Source: Haloprofundus halophilus
GTDB lineage: Archaea > Halobacteriota > Halobacteria > Halobacteriales > Haloferacaceae
DNA: 64,000 bases
Assembly: GCF_003439925.1 (NCBI RefSeq)
Contig: NZ_QQRR01000002.1
Location: 496,001-560,000, forward strand
Direction of reading: 5' to 3'
Positions 8,382 through 17,285 of this stretch are shown in pieces. Made by a program: the position numbers and the translations under genes. Within the stretch, counting starts at the first letter, position 1; each line of letters starts with the position of its first letter. The notes beneath the pieces are model-generated. The model was not told the DNA's origin, did no database searches, and saw nothing but the letters and a program-made list of their open reading frames with translations.

Positions 8382-8726
8382 ATGTACCTCTCACACCCTG
8401 TGCGTCGGATGCGCGACGACCCCATCGACGGCGAAGAGGTGACGCTCGTCGTCGAACTCGACGGCGGCGCGGACCGCGACGCGTTCGAATCGACCGTTCG
8501 GGAGGCCGGCGGTACCGTCGAGCGCGACCTACAGTTTCGCGCCGTGCTGGTGCGGGTCCCGGAGTCGGCGGTCACGTCGCTCTGCGAACTCGACGACCTC
8601 GCGCGAATCGAGACCGGAGAGACGCTCTCGCTCGGCGTCGACGAGGACGCGACGCTCCCGAGCGACGACGCTGGCGACGAATCCGGGTTCGACGACCGAC
8701 TCGAACCGGGCGACGAACGGCGTTAA
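8382..8726 (+). CDS. Small acidic protein of unknown function
   Basis: 114 residues. The core (EVTLVVELDGGADRDAFESTV, then GTVERDLQFRAVLVRVPESAV) has the beta-alpha-beta pattern of a small ferredoxin-like or inhibitor I9-like fold, followed by an acidic disordered tail. No family is recognised. The start at 8382 is supported by a T-rich box (CGTTTTTG, about 8351-8358). It shares its stop with the gene on the other strand: TTAA at 8723-8726 gives both stop codons. Confidence 0.5.
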   Translation: MYLSHPVRRMRDDPIDGEEVTLVVELDGGADRDAFESTVREAGGTVERDLQFRAVLVRVPESAVTSLCELDDLARIETGETLSLGVDEDATLPSDDAGDESGFDDRLEPGDERR

Positions 8727-9193
8727 CGCGGCCGTCGGGCGACGAGCGCGTGGGCGGTCCACGAGATGACGACTTCCTCGCGCTGGTTGACGCCCGTGAT
8801 TTCGACGTCGACGTAGCCGCGCTCGGGGTCGGAGTCGGAGACGCGCATCTCGCCGAGTTCGACCCACCCAGAGAGGGTGTCGCCGGGTCGAACCGGGCGG
8901 TGCCACCGGAAGTCGTCGAGGCCGCGGCCGCAGAGAAACGCGACCCGCTGAAAGAACGCCTCGGTCGCCAGTCGGTTGCAGACGCAGTAGGTGTGGAGAC
9001 CGCTCGCGATGAGTTCGCCGAACATCGACTCCCGCGCCGCGTCCTCGTCAACGTGGAACGGTTGGGGGTCGTACTGCTCGGCGAACGCGACGATGTCGTC
9101 TCTCGTCAACGTCGCCGTCTCCAGTTCCCAGCGACCCGCCGGGTCGAGGTCCTCGTAGTACTGTCGGGTGGAGGTGGCGGCGTCGGGTTCCAT
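8723..9193 (-). CDS. MaoC-family hot-dog dehydratase
   Basis: 156 residues. The hydratase signature DIVAFAEQYDPQPFHVDEDAA, followed by MFGELIASGLHTYCV, identifies a MaoC/R-specific enoyl-CoA hydratase-like hot-dog fold; the Asp and His in this segment are the expected catalytic pair. It probably acts on acyl-CoA esters. The start at 9193 is supported by GGTAATTCC 22-30 bases upstream and by the family start; longer in-frame starts are Arg-rich and unlikely. It converges with, and shares four bases with, the preceding plus-strand gene. Confidence 0.85.
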   Translation of the reverse strand: MEPDAATSTRQYYEDLDPAGRWELETATLTRDDIVAFAEQYDPQPFHVDEDAARESMFGELIASGLHTYCVCNRLATEAFFQRVAFLCGRGLDDFRWHRPVRPGDTLSGWVELGEMRVSDSDPERGYVDVEITGVNQREEVVISWTAHALVARRPR

Positions 9194-9595
9194 ACCGAAC
9201 GACGGTTCGCTGACGGAATTACCGTTCCGGTATCGACGAACGAGCGACATCGCGGCGGGTCGCGCCGACCTCGCCGCGACTGGCGTACGACCGCATCGAC
9301 CGGCCCCGCGGACCGCGACGGCCCGGTGTCTGCTCGTCGCTGGGCGGGCCGGTCGGTGGACTTCCCCCACGATGCGGTGTACGGCGTGCCGACGAAGCGT
9401 CGACTCTCTGCTTCGCTACAGAACTCTCGGTGCCACAGTCGCGTGCCCGATTTCGGTTCGTCGGCAGCGATTACCCTCTTGCGAGATGTCGTTATCAACT
9501 TGCGGGCCACCCGTCCGTTCGGAAGAGTGTGAGCCGAACGAGAGTCTGTGTGCTCCGTGACGGAACCCGTCGCTCGGAGTACTAAATTTAGAGAC
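9194..9595. other. Gene-poor stretch before the tRNA-Gly region
   Basis: About 400 bases without a credible gene. Open frames here are basic, low in acidic residues and unlike haloarchaeal proteins. A fragment near 9570-9595 (CGCTCGGAGTACTAAA) matches the leader found just before both tRNA-Gly loci (about 9790-9810 and 10369-10386), so the tRNA-associated repeat begins here. Confidence 0.5.
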
Positions 9596-9815
9596 GTGCG
9601 CCGGCCAGGACCGAGCAGACCGGAGGTCTGCGAGGGTTGGGCAGCGTACGACCGAAGGGAGTGCGCTGGCCAGGATTCGAACTGGGTCAGACGGTCGCAC
9701 TCGCTGCGCTCGTGCGCTGCGACTGATCGGCTCAAATCCTGCACATCGAATTTACCGCTTCAGAGCCTCGCGGCGCGACGAGACGCACCGCTCGGAGGTA
9801 CTGAAATCGTAGAGA
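9596..9815. repeat. Degenerate tRNA-associated module, copy 1
   Basis: Contains, in order: a block GTGCGCCGGCCAGGACCGAG at 9596, a tRNA 3-prime-like fragment GCGCTGGCCAGGATTCGAAC near 9663, an opposing fragment GGCTCAAATCCTG near 9729, and a block GAGCCTCGCGGCGCGA at 9763 leading into the tRNA-Gly-like locus. The same blocks recur in the same order at 10149-10392. The fragments look like broken copies of tRNA T-arm and acceptor sequence. Confidence 0.65.
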
Positions 9816-9889
9816 TGCGCTGGCCAGGATTCGAACACTGGGTTGCGGCCGTGGAAACGACCGCGTGTTGACCGCTACACTACCAGCGC
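9816..9889 (-). tRNA. tRNA-Gly(UCC)-like gene, possibly a pseudogene
   Basis: Reads as a cloverleaf on the minus strand: acceptor GCGCTGG/CCAGCGC, D-stem GTGT/ACAC, anticodon stem CGGTC/GGCCG, TTCGAAT in the T-loop and discriminator A. Two defects stand out. The anticodon loop is eight bases (GTTTCCAC) instead of seven, and the T-stem 5-prime side is CCAGTG where CCAGG would pair, a one-base insertion. A TATA-like TTTACTA lies about 34-41 bases upstream, so it may be transcribed. It is either an unusual tRNA-Gly(UCC) or a decayed copy. Confidence 0.5.
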
Positions 9890-10148
9890 AGGGTGACTGT
9901 CTGCACTCTCACCAACACGCGCCAGTAGTAAAGGCGTTTTCTCCCTTATCACGTCGCGAGACTGGCACTAGAAGAGATGCGGGTGGTGAAGCCGCATCTC
10001 AGATTCGAGTTGTGTAACCGTGTTCGACAGCGCTACGGAGGAGTTTTCTCGTCCGCAGGGTCCACTCTCGGCGGACGGACTCTCGGAGAGACGACTTTCC
10101 GTGGAGAGAACACGCTGACTGGGTATTCACCGAGCGCGACCGAAGGGA
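9890..10148. other. Spacer between tRNA-Gly loci
   Basis: No credible gene. It holds the probable promoter of the upstream-lying tRNA-like gene (CCTTTACTA on the minus strand, near 9923-9930) and otherwise unremarkable sequence. The segment near 10130-10148 (GCGCGACCGAAGGGAGTGCG) matches 9645-9665 and is part of the duplicated module. Confidence 0.45.
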
Positions 10149-10392
10149 GTGCGCTGGCTGGGACCGAGCAAATCGAAAGTTTGCGAGGGTCGGCGGGGCT
10201 ACTGAACGAAGTGAGCGAAGCGAACTGAGAGAAGCAGCCTCGCCGGGATTTGAACCGGAGCCGGACGGTCCTGCTCGGCTCACGTTGTTCGCTGCGGGCG
10301 ATTTGCAGGGCTCAAATCCCGTCACCTATTCACCGATTCGGAGCCTCGCGGCGCGATAAAACGCGCCGCTCGGAGTATTGAAATCGTAGAAG
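10149..10392. repeat. Degenerate tRNA-associated module, copy 2
   Basis: Second copy of the module at 9596-9815: GTGCGCTGGCTGGGACCGAG at 10149, a T-arm-like fragment CGCCGGGATTTGAACC near 10237 facing GGCTCAAATCCCG near 10309 (an imperfect inverted repeat), then GAGCCTCGCGGCGCGA at 10341 leading into tRNA-Gly(GCC). Divergence from copy 1 is moderate, and substitutions are spread evenly. Confidence 0.65.
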
Positions 10393-10463
10393 TGCGCTGG
10401 CTGGGATTTGAACCCAGGTTGTGACCATGGCAAGGTCACGTGATACCACTACACTACCAGCGC
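10393..10463 (-). tRNA. tRNA-Gly(GCC)
   Basis: A 71-base cloverleaf on the minus strand: acceptor GCGCTGG/CCAGCGC, anticodon stem TGACC/GGTCA around the seven-base loop TTGCCAT (anticodon GCC), T-stem CTGGG/CCCAG with loop TTCAAAT, and discriminator A. No CCA is encoded and there is no intron. An AT-rich CCTTATCAAC lies about 35-40 bases upstream as a probable TATA box. Confidence 0.93.
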
Positions 10464-10624
10464 CTGACTGCTGCATTTCCACAATCGCGGCATTTGTTGA
10501 TAAGGCTTGCGAATCAGCCCCGAATCGACAGCGGGCGTGGGGGTAGTTCGCATCCCAAAAACAGGCTGAATGTGTCGTCAGCAGTCATGTGAGCGCGTCT
10601 CACGGGCATTTGTATTCCGCTACC

Positions 10625-10632
10625 CTTTTTAG
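10625..10632 (+). promoter_or_regulatory. Probable promoter of the ribosomal protein operon
   Basis: CTTTTTAG, about 54-61 bases before ATG 10686, is the only strong T-rich box between the tRNA and the SPOUT gene. It would place transcription start near 10655 and leave a roughly 30-base leader, unlike most leaderless genes in this window. Confidence 0.4.
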
Positions 10633-10685
10633 TGCGTGTCGGATAGCAACGTCACAGTCTAGTGGCGAGACACCCAAACGACGGC

Positions 10686-11537
10686 ATGACACTCACCGTA
10701 TGCGTGCCGTCGTCGCTCGTCCGGGAAGCCGAGGACCAACGCGAGGCGACTCGCAAAATCGGCTACGTCGCCCGCGCGGCGACGGTGTTCCGGGCGGACC
10801 GGTTGGTCGTCTTCCCCGACGGGGAAGGCGAGCGCCGATGGGGCGGCGAGTTCGTCGCTACCGTACTCGAATACGCCGCGACGCCCCCCTACCTCCGACA
10901 AGAGGCGTGGGGCAAGCGCGACGAGTTACGGTACGCCGGCGTGCTGCCGCCGCTCCGTGTCTCGCCACGGACCGGCTCCGAATCCGACGATTCGGGGTCG
11001 TTAACACAGGGAATCGTGACCGAGGTCGGACCTGAAGGTCGCGTCCGGGTCAATTGCGGACTGCAACACCCGATCTCGCTCTACACGCCTCCGGAGATGG
11101 AGGCCGAGGAGGGAGAGCGCGTCACCGTCAGGATCTCTTCGAGAGAACCGGTCCGTGCGCGCATCGTCGACGAGACCCCACCGGGGTTCGTCGTCGAGCG
11201 CATGGACCTGTCGGAAGCGCTCGGCCGTGAGGACGCCGGCGTGAAAATCGCCACCTCCCGATTCGGACAGGAACTGTCCATCGGGCGGCTGTCGACGCTG
11301 GCCGGACGAACCGCCGACGGAATGACCGTCGCCTTCGGTTCGCCCGAGAGAGGGCTTCCGGACATCTTCGGGTTTCCGCCCGAAGCCGTCGCCGACGAGG
11401 AGTCGGCGGGCACACGAGTCGAACCCGGTCCGGGGTTCGACCTCTGGCTCAATACGGTTCCGCGACAGGGCAGCGAAGTGGTGCGAACGGAGGAAGCGAT
11501 GTTCGCCTCACTCGCCTGCCTAACACTCACGGAGTGA
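10686..11537 (+). CDS. SPOUT-class RNA methyltransferase (C9orf114/PF02598-type)
   Basis: 283 residues. It begins MTLTVCVPSSLVREAEDQREATRKIGYVARAATVF and contains RADRLVVFPD and PPYLRQEAW, the pattern of the archaeal putative rRNA uridine methyltransferases encoded just before rpl3. An OB-fold-like insert (VTEVGPEGRVRVNCG) splits the SPOUT domain, as in this family. The C-terminal knot (DGMTVAFGSPERGLPDIFG) should bind S-adenosylmethionine. It is the first gene of the ribosomal operon, four bases before rpl3. Confidence 0.85.
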   Translation: MTLTVCVPSSLVREAEDQREATRKIGYVARAATVFRADRLVVFPDGEGERRWGGEFVATVLEYAATPPYLRQEAWGKRDELRYAGVLPPLRVSPRTGSESDDSGSLTQGIVTEVGPEGRVRVNCGLQHPISLYTPPEMEAEEGERVTVRISSREPVRARIVDETPPGFVVERMDLSEALGREDAGVKIATSRFGQELSIGRLSTLAGRTADGMTVAFGSPERGLPDIFGFPPEAVADEESAGTRVEPGPGFDLWLNTVPRQGSEVVRTEEAMFASLACLTLTE

Positions 11538-11541
11538 AACA

Positions 11542-12558
11542 ATGCCACAACCAAGCAGACCACGAAAAGGCTCGATGGGCTTCGGCCCGCGTACGCGCGC
11601 AGCCAAAGAGGTTCCGCGCATCAAGTCGTGGCCCGACGACGAGGGCTCCCCTGCACTGCAGGGCTTCGCCGGTTACAAAGCCGGGATGACCCACGTCGTC
11701 ATGGTCAACGACACGGCGAACTCGGCCCGCGAGGGGATGGAAGAGTCCGTCCCCGTCACGGTCGTCGAGACGCCGCCAATGCGCGCCGTTGCACTCCGAG
11801 CCTACCAGAACACGCCGTACGGACAGAAACCGACGACCGAGGTCTGGGCGACCGACCTCGACGAGGACCTCGACCGCGTCCTCGACCTGCCGTCGGAAGA
11901 CACGTTCGAGGAGGACGCAGACGACCTCCGCTCGCTGCTCGACGACGGCGAGGTCGATGACCTTCGCGTCATCACCCACACCGTCCCGAGCGGCCTGAAG
12001 AACGTCCCGAAGAAGAAACCCGACGTGATGGAGACTCGCGTCGGCGGCGGTTCGCTCGACGAACGCGCCGACTTCGCGCTCGACCTCCTCGAAGCGGGCG
12101 GCGAGCACGCGATGGCCGACGTCTTCCGCGCGGGCGAGTACCTCGACGCGGCCGGCGTCACCAAAGGCAAGGGGACGCAGGGTCCCGTCAAGCGCTGGGG
12201 CGTCCAGAAGCGCAAAGGCAAGCACGCCCGCCAGGGATGGCGGCGTCGCATCGGTAACCTCGGCCCGTGGAACCCGAGCCGCGTCCGCTCGACGGTTCCC
12301 CAGCAGGGGCAGACCGGTTACCACCAGCGCACCGAACTGAACAAACGCCTCGTCGCGATGGGCGACGGCGACGACGCGTCCGTCGACGGCGGCTTCGTCA
12401 ACTACGGCGAAGTCGACGGCGACTACGCGCTCGTCGAGGGCTCGCTCCCGGGCCCCAACAAGCGCCTCCTGCGCTTCCGCCCGGCCATCCGACCGAACGA
12501 ACAGCCGCGCCTCGACCCCGAGGTGCGCTACGTCTCCACCGCGTCCAACCAGGGGTGA
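11542..12558 (+). CDS. rpl3: 50S ribosomal protein L3 (uL3)
   Basis: 338 residues, archaeal length. It starts MPQPSRPRKGSMGFGPRTRA and carries the uL3 core (FAGYKAGMTHVVM; TKGKGTQGPVKRWGVQ; HARQGWRRRIGNLGPWNPSR). It reaches toward the peptidyl-transferase centre of the large subunit and nucleates assembly. Second gene of the operon; rpl4 follows after seven bases. Confidence 0.97.
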   Translation: MPQPSRPRKGSMGFGPRTRAAKEVPRIKSWPDDEGSPALQGFAGYKAGMTHVVMVNDTANSAREGMEESVPVTVVETPPMRAVALRAYQNTPYGQKPTTEVWATDLDEDLDRVLDLPSEDTFEEDADDLRSLLDDGEVDDLRVITHTVPSGLKNVPKKKPDVMETRVGGGSLDERADFALDLLEAGGEHAMADVFRAGEYLDAAGVTKGKGTQGPVKRWGVQKRKGKHARQGWRRRIGNLGPWNPSRVRSTVPQQGQTGYHQRTELNKRLVAMGDGDDASVDGGFVNYGEVDGDYALVEGSLPGPNKRLLRFRPAIRPNEQPRLDPEVRYVSTASNQG

Positions 12559-12565
12559 CTAACGA

Positions 12566-13309
12566 ATGGAAGCAACAATCAAGGACCTGAACGGCGACGA
12601 TGCCGGCACGCTCGAGCTTCCGGAGGTCTTCGAGACGACGTACCGTCCGGACCTCATCAAGCGCGCCGTCCTCGCCGCACAGGCGAACCGAACGCAGGCC
12701 TACGGAGCCGACCCCCTCGCCGGGATGCGAACCCCGGCCGAGTCGCTCGGCAGCGGCCGCGGTATGGCGCACGTGCCCCGAGAGAACGGGCGCGCACGTC
12801 GTGTCCCGCAGGCCGTCAGCGGTCGCAAAGCGCACCCGCCGAAGGCCGAAAAGGAGCACGGCAAGAAGATCAACAAGAAGGAGCGCCAGTTGGCGGTCCG
12901 CTCGGCCATCGCGGCGACGACCGACGCGGAAGTCGTCGCGGAGCGCGGCCACCAGTTCGACGACGGCGTCGAACTCCCGCTCGTCGTCAGCGACGAGTTC
13001 GAGGAGCTCGTGAAGACGCAGGAAGTCGTCTCGCTGCTCGAAGCGCTCGGCGTCGACGCCGACATCGAGCGCGCCGAGGACCGCAAAGTCCGCGCCGGAC
13101 AGGGGAAGGCCCGCGGTCGCAAGTACAAGCGACCCAAATCCATCCTCTTCGTCACCAGCGAGGAGCCGTCGAAGGCGGCTCGCAACCTCGCCGGTGCCGA
13201 CGTGGTCACCGCCGCCGAGGTCAACACCGAGGACCTCGCGCCCGGCACCCACGCCGGTCGCCTGACCGTCTGGACCGAGAGCGCCGTCGAGGAGGTGGCC
13301 GACCGATGA
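12566..13309 (+). CDS. rpl4: 50S ribosomal protein L4 (uL4)
   Basis: 247 residues, starting MEATIKDLNGDDAGTLELP. The conserved loop (FETTYRPDLIKRAVLAAQAN, then GSGRGMAHVPRENGRARRVP) lines the peptide exit tunnel, and GADVVTAAEVNTEDLAPG near the end is the archaeal C-terminal signature. Overlaps rpl23 by four bases (ATGA at 13306-13309). Confidence 0.97.
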   Translation: MEATIKDLNGDDAGTLELPEVFETTYRPDLIKRAVLAAQANRTQAYGADPLAGMRTPAESLGSGRGMAHVPRENGRARRVPQAVSGRKAHPPKAEKEHGKKINKKERQLAVRSAIAATTDAEVVAERGHQFDDGVELPLVVSDEFEELVKTQEVVSLLEALGVDADIERAEDRKVRAGQGKARGRKYKRPKSILFVTSEEPSKAARNLAGADVVTAAEVNTEDLAPGTHAGRLTVWTESAVEEVADR

Positions 13310-13557
13310 GCGTCATCCGCCACCCCCTCGTCACCGAGAAGGCGATGAACGAGATGGACTTCGACAACAAGCTCCAGTTCATCGTCGACCTCGACGCCTC
13401 GAAGCCCGTGGTCAAGGAAGAGGTCGAATCGCGCTACGACGTGACCGTTTCGAGTATCAACACGCAGGTCACGCCGAAAGGAACGAAGAAGGCGACCGTG
13501 CGTCTGTCCGAGGACGACGACGCACAGGAGATCGCCTCCCGAATCGGGGTGTTCTAG
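13306..13557 (+). CDS. rpl23: 50S ribosomal protein L23 (uL23)
   Basis: 83 residues (MSVIRHPLVTEKAMNEMDFD, then KLQFIVDLDASKP), a complete uL23. It sits at the tunnel exit and serves as docking site for SRP and the translocon. It is immediately followed by rpl2 with no gap. Confidence 0.96.
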   Translation: MSVIRHPLVTEKAMNEMDFDNKLQFIVDLDASKPVVKEEVESRYDVTVSSINTQVTPKGTKKATVRLSEDDDAQEIASRIGVF

Positions 13558-14283
13558 ATGGGACGTAGAATCCAAGGCCAACGTCGCGGACGCGGCACGT
13601 CCACGTTCCGTGCGCCGTCGCACCGCTACAAGGCCGAACTCACGCACAAGAAGGAATCGAAGGACGGCGACACCATCTCCGGTACCGTCGTCGACATCGA
13701 ACACGACCCCGCGCGCGCCGCGCCGCTGGCCGACGTCGAGTTCGAAGACGGCGACCGGCGGCTCGTGCTCGCCCCAGAGGGCGTCACGGTCGGCGAGACC
13801 ATCCAGGTCGGTGTCTCCGCCGAGATCAAGCCCGGCAACACGCTGCCGCTGGCCGAAATCCCCGAGGGGGTTCCGGTCTGCAACGTCGAGCGCCAGCCCG
13901 GCGACGGCGGCAAGTTCGCCCGCGCCTCCGGCGTCTCGGCGCAGCTCCTGACCCACGACAAGCGCGTCGCGGCCGTCAAGCTGCCCAGCGGCGAGGTCAA
14001 ACGGCTCAACCCGCAGTGCCGCGCCACCATCGGCGTCGTCGCCGGTGGCGGTCGGACGGAGAAGCCGTTCGTCAAGGCGGGGAAGAAGCACCACAAGATG
14101 CGCGCCCGCGGTACCAAGTACCCGCGCGTCCGCGGTGTCGCGATGAACGCCGTCGACCACCCGTTCGGTGGCGGCGGTCGTCAGCACCCCGGCAAGCCGA
14201 AGTCCGTCTCGCGCAACGCGCCGCCGGGACGGAAGGTCGGAGACATCGCATCGAAACGCACCGGACGAGGTCGTAACAAATGA
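13558..14283 (+). CDS. rpl2: 50S ribosomal protein L2 (uL2)
   Basis: 241 residues starting [20 protein letters not shown]. The archaeal core includes [20 protein letters not shown] and the C-terminal [19 protein letters not shown], the region near the peptidyl-transferase centre. It is essential for subunit joining. The stop overlaps the rps19 start (ATGA at 14280-14283). Confidence 0.97.
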   Translation: MGRRIQGQRRGRGTSTFRAPSHRYKAELTHKKESKDGDTISGTVVDIEHDPARAAPLADVEFEDGDRRLVLAPEGVTVGETIQVGVSAEIKPGNTLPLAEIPEGVPVCNVERQPGDGGKFARASGVSAQLLTHDKRVAAVKLPSGEVKRLNPQCRATIGVVAGGGRTEKPFVKAGKKHHKMRARGTKYPRVRGVAMNAVDHPFGGGGRQHPGKPKSVSRNAPPGRKVGDIASKRTGRGRNK

Positions 14284-14702
14284 GCACAGATTACCGCACC
14301 GGCCGCGAGGGCGAGTTCACCTACCGCGGCCACACGCTCGACGAGCTGCAGGAGATGGAGCTCGAAGAGGTCGCAGAACTGCTCCCCGCGCGCATGCGGC
14401 GAACCATCAACCGTGGTCTGGGCGTCGAGCAGGAGAAACTGCTCGAGAAAGCCCGGAACAAGACCGAAGAGGAGACCGCGAACAACCCGATTCGGACGCA
14501 CCTGCGCGACATGCCCGTCGTGCCCGCGTTCGTCGGACTGACGTTCGCCGTCTACAACGGCCAGAGCTTCGAGCGCGTCCAGATTCAGCCCGAGATGATC
14601 GGCCACTACCTGGGCGAGTTCCAGCTCACCCGCAACTCGGTCGAACACGGGCAGGCCGGCATCGGTGCGACCCGGTCCTCGAAGTTCGTGCCACTCAAGT
14701 AA
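14280..14702 (+). CDS. rps19: 30S ribosomal protein S19 (uS19)
   Basis: 140 residues. The N-terminal 60 residues are an archaeal extension ([20 protein letters not shown]). The conserved uS19 domain follows, ending [20 protein letters not shown] and then KFVPLK. It binds in the 30S head. Four bases separate it from rpl22. Confidence 0.96.
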   Translation: MSTDYRTGREGEFTYRGHTLDELQEMELEEVAELLPARMRRTINRGLGVEQEKLLEKARNKTEEETANNPIRTHLRDMPVVPAFVGLTFAVYNGQSFERVQIQPEMIGHYLGEFQLTRNSVEHGQAGIGATRSSKFVPLK

Positions 14703-14706
14703 CACC

Positions 14707-15168
14707 ATGGGAATCAACTACAGCGTCGAGGCCGACCCCGACACGACGGCGAAAGCCATGCTCCGGGAGCGGCCCATCAGCCTGAAGCACAGCAAGGCCA
14801 TCGCGCGCGCCATCAAGGGCGAGCGCGTCGACGACGCCGAGTCGTACCTGCAGGACGTCATCGACGAGAAGCAGTCGGTGCCGTTCAAGCAGCACAACTC
14901 CGGCGTCGGCCACAAAGGCGACATCGACGGGTGGGACGCGGGTCGCTACCCGAACAAAGCCTCGAAGGACTTCCTGAAGCTGCTCGAGAACGCGCGTAAC
15001 AACGCCAACGAGCAGGGCTTCGACGGCGAATCGATGGTCATCAAACACGTCGCCCCCCACAAGGTCGACGAGCAGATGGGGCGCAAGCCCCGCGCGTTCG
15101 GACGAGCGGACCCGTGGAACACGACGCTCGTCGACGTGGAGCTCATCATCGAGGAGGTCGAAGAATAA
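14707..15168 (+). CDS. rpl22: 50S ribosomal protein L22 (uL22)
   Basis: 153 residues. The start at 14707 gives [20 protein letters not shown]; a longer in-frame start at 14665 overlaps rps19 and is not needed. The conserved hairpin region ([39 protein letters not shown]) lines the exit tunnel. Stop and next start share one base (TAATG at 15166-15170). Confidence 0.96.
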   Translation: MGINYSVEADPDTTAKAMLRERPISLKHSKAIARAIKGERVDDAESYLQDVIDEKQSVPFKQHNSGVGHKGDIDGWDAGRYPNKASKDFLKLLENARNNANEQGFDGESMVIKHVAPHKVDEQMGRKPRAFGRADPWNTTLVDVELIIEEVEE

Positions 15169-16142
15169 TGGCAGACGAACACCAGTTCATCGAAGACGGA
15201 CTCCAGCGCTCGCAGATCGACGAGTTCTTCGCCGAAGAGCTCGGCCGCGCCGGCTACGGCGGCATGGACGTCGCCAAAACGCCGATGGGGACGCAGATCG
15301 TCCTGAAAGCCGAGAAGCCCGGCATGGTCATCGGCAAGGGCGGGAAGAACATCCGGAAGGTCACCCGCCAGCTCGAAGAGCGGTTCAACCTCGACGACCC
15401 CCAGATCGACGTTCAGGAGGTCGACGAGCCCGACCTGAACGCGCGCATCGTCGCGGACCGCCTCGCCAACGCGCTCGAACGCGGCTGGTACTTCCGTAAG
15501 GCCGGCCACACGACCATCGACCGCATCATGGACGCCGGCGCACTCGGCGCGGAGATCAAGCTCAACGGCAAGGTCACCGGCGCCCGCTCGCGCGACGAGA
15601 AGTTCAACCGCGGCTACATCAAGCACAACGGCGAACCCGCCGAGGAAGTCGTCGACACCGGCCAAGGTGTCGCCGTCATGAAGCTCGGCACCATCGGCGT
15701 GACGGTGAAGATCATCCCGCCGGGAGCGCAGCTCCCCGACGACTTCTCCGTCGCCGAGGACGTCGAGGTCGAAGCGGTCGAACAGATCGCCGAGACCGAG
15801 GGCGTCGAGGACCTCCTCGAAGAGCCCGAAGACGAGAAAGTGCCGGACGTCGGCGAAGATGCCGACGACGTGCCCGCCGAACACGCCGGCGAGGACGACG
15901 CCCAGGACGCCATCGACGAGGAAGTCGTCGAAGAAGTGGTCGAGGAGACCGGCGAGACGGCCGACGCGCAGGAGGAACCGGTCGCCACCGGCGACGTCGA
16001 CGACGACGAGCACGCGCTCGACGAAGACGAGGAAGCCACCGACGACGTGGAGACGGAGCTCTCCGAACTCGACGAGGAAGTCGAGCAGGAGGCCGCCGAC
16101 CTCGTCGCCGAGATGGAAGCCGACGAGGAGGAGGGTCAGTAG
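15168..16142 (+). CDS. rps3: 30S ribosomal protein S3 (uS3) with long acidic tail
   Basis: 324 residues. Residues 1-200 are canonical: a KH domain ([19 protein letters not shown]) and the C-terminal domain ending [17 protein letters not shown]. Residues about 205-324 are almost entirely Glu, Asp, Val and Ala, an acidic extension seen in haloarchaeal S3 proteins and probably disordered. The protein forms part of the mRNA entry channel. Abuts rpl29 directly. Confidence 0.96.
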   Translation: MADEHQFIEDGLQRSQIDEFFAEELGRAGYGGMDVAKTPMGTQIVLKAEKPGMVIGKGGKNIRKVTRQLEERFNLDDPQIDVQEVDEPDLNARIVADRLANALERGWYFRKAGHTTIDRIMDAGALGAEIKLNGKVTGARSRDEKFNRGYIKHNGEPAEEVVDTGQGVAVMKLGTIGVTVKIIPPGAQLPDDFSVAEDVEVEAVEQIAETEGVEDLLEEPEDEKVPDVGEDADDVPAEHAGEDDAQDAIDEEVVEEVVEETGETADAQEEPVATGDVDDDEHALDEDEEATDDVETELSELDEEVEQEAADLVAEMEADEEEGQ

Positions 16143-16349
16143 ATGGCCATCTTCTACCCCGACGAGATCCGCGACATGACGCCCGCAGAGCGCGAGGCGG
16201 AGATCGAGGAACTCGAGACGGAGCTCCTGAACGCCCGCGCCGTGCAAGCGGCGGGCGGCGCGCCGGAGAACCCCGGCCGAATCGGCGAGATTCGCCGGAC
16301 CATCGCCCGAATCAAGACCATCCAGAACGAAGAGGGCGACGACGAGTAA
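16143..16349 (+). CDS. rpl29: 50S ribosomal protein L29 (uL29)
   Basis: 68 residues. The two-helix uL29 pattern is clear: [20 protein letters not shown], then [20 protein letters not shown]. Located at the tunnel exit next to L23. The stop is one base before the rnp1 start. Confidence 0.95.
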   Translation: MAIFYPDEIRDMTPAEREAEIEELETELLNARAVQAAGGAPENPGRIGEIRRTIARIKTIQNEEGDDE

Positions 16350-16350
16350 G

Positions 16351-16905
16351 ATGGCCCTGACGCCCGAACGCCTCGCGCGACACGAACTCAACGGCCTGCC
16401 CGTCCGGGTGGCCGCCGCCGACAACCCCGACCTCGTCGGGATAGCCGGCCGTGTCGTCGTCGAGACGATGCAGACGCTGCACGTCGACTGCGACGTGCCC
16501 GCTGCCGCTCGACTGTTCGGCGACGAAGTCGCCGAGCGAGGCGCTCGGGTCGTTCAGGTGCCGAAACGCGGAACGACGTTCGAGTTCGCGCTCGAACGAA
16601 CGGACGGCGGCCCGACAACCGGGCCGTCGCGCACAAATGAAGCCGCCGGGAACCGTCGAGACCACCTCGACGAGTCGTCGGACACGCGCCGACGACGCCG
16701 CAAGGCCCCGGGGTCTGCGTCCAAACGGGAGTCGGAAACTGCCGGTGATTTAGCCGGTCAGTCTGGGTCGACCCGCGAGGGCTCGTCCGACGACGGTTCG
16801 TCGGACGACTGCGAGGGCGCAGTCTACGTTACGGTGGATGGTGCAAAGCTGCTCTCACGACCCGCATTGCGCACCGAAAACGTAGGTGAATCTACATGGC
16901 GATAG
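16351..16905 (+). CDS. rnp1: Ribonuclease P protein component 1 (Rpp29/Pop4-type)
   Basis: 184 residues. The N-terminal part ([20 protein letters not shown], then [19 protein letters not shown]) is the Sm-like Rpp29 barrel; it resumes only at the end ([19 protein letters not shown]). Between residues about 90 and 155 lies a Ser/Arg/Glu/Gly-rich, apparently disordered insert. RNase P trims tRNA 5-prime leaders. The end overlaps rps17 by ten bases. Its position between rpl29 and rps17 is usual for euryarchaea. Confidence 0.92.
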   Translation: MALTPERLARHELNGLPVRVAAADNPDLVGIAGRVVVETMQTLHVDCDVPAAARLFGDEVAERGARVVQVPKRGTTFEFALERTDGGPTTGPSRTNEAAGNRRDHLDESSDTRRRRRKAPGSASKRESETAGDLAGQSGSTREGSSDDGSSDDCEGAVYVTVDGAKLLSRPALRTENVGESTWR

Positions 16906-17285
16906 GACTGAACGTACCAGAACCGGAGGAGAGCTGCTCCGACGCGAACTGTCCGTTCCACGGCTCGCTTGCCGTGCGAGGACAGACGCTCGAGGGCACC
17001 GTTGCCTCCACAGACATGGACAAAACCGTCATCGTGGAGCGCGAATACGACGTTCGCGTTCCCAAGTACGACCGCTACATGAAGCGGCGTAGTCGCGTTC
17101 CCGCCCACGCACCCCCGTGCGTGGAGCTCGAGGAAGGCGATACGGTTCGCATCGCAGAGACACGACCGCTGTCGAAGACGAAATCGCACGTGGTCGTCGA
17201 GAAAATCGCGTCGCTGGAAGTCACCGAGGGCCTCGCGGCCCCGGAGACGGCCGGCGACGAGTCGGACGAAGAGGGTGAGGCGTGA
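16896..17285 (+). CDS. rps17: 30S ribosomal protein S17 (uS17)
   Basis: 129 residues. [25 protein letters not shown] is the archaeal uS17 start, with a Cys pair; the OB fold ([20 protein letters not shown]) follows. A short acidic tail ends the protein. It begins ten bases inside rnp1 and shares one base with the start of rpl14. Confidence 0.95.
   Translation: MAIGLNVPEPEESCSDANCPFHGSLAVRGQTLEGTVASTDMDKTVIVEREYDVRVPKYDRYMKRRSRVPAHAPPCVELEEGDTVRIAETRPLSKTKSHVVVEKIASLEVTEGLAAPETAGDESDEEGEA

Noticed and set aside
9106-9744. A 212-codon minus-strand frame across the region before the tRNA genes
   Set aside because: It is basic and Arg/Ser-rich, it overlaps the MaoC gene and the tRNA fragments, and it lacks haloarchaeal composition.
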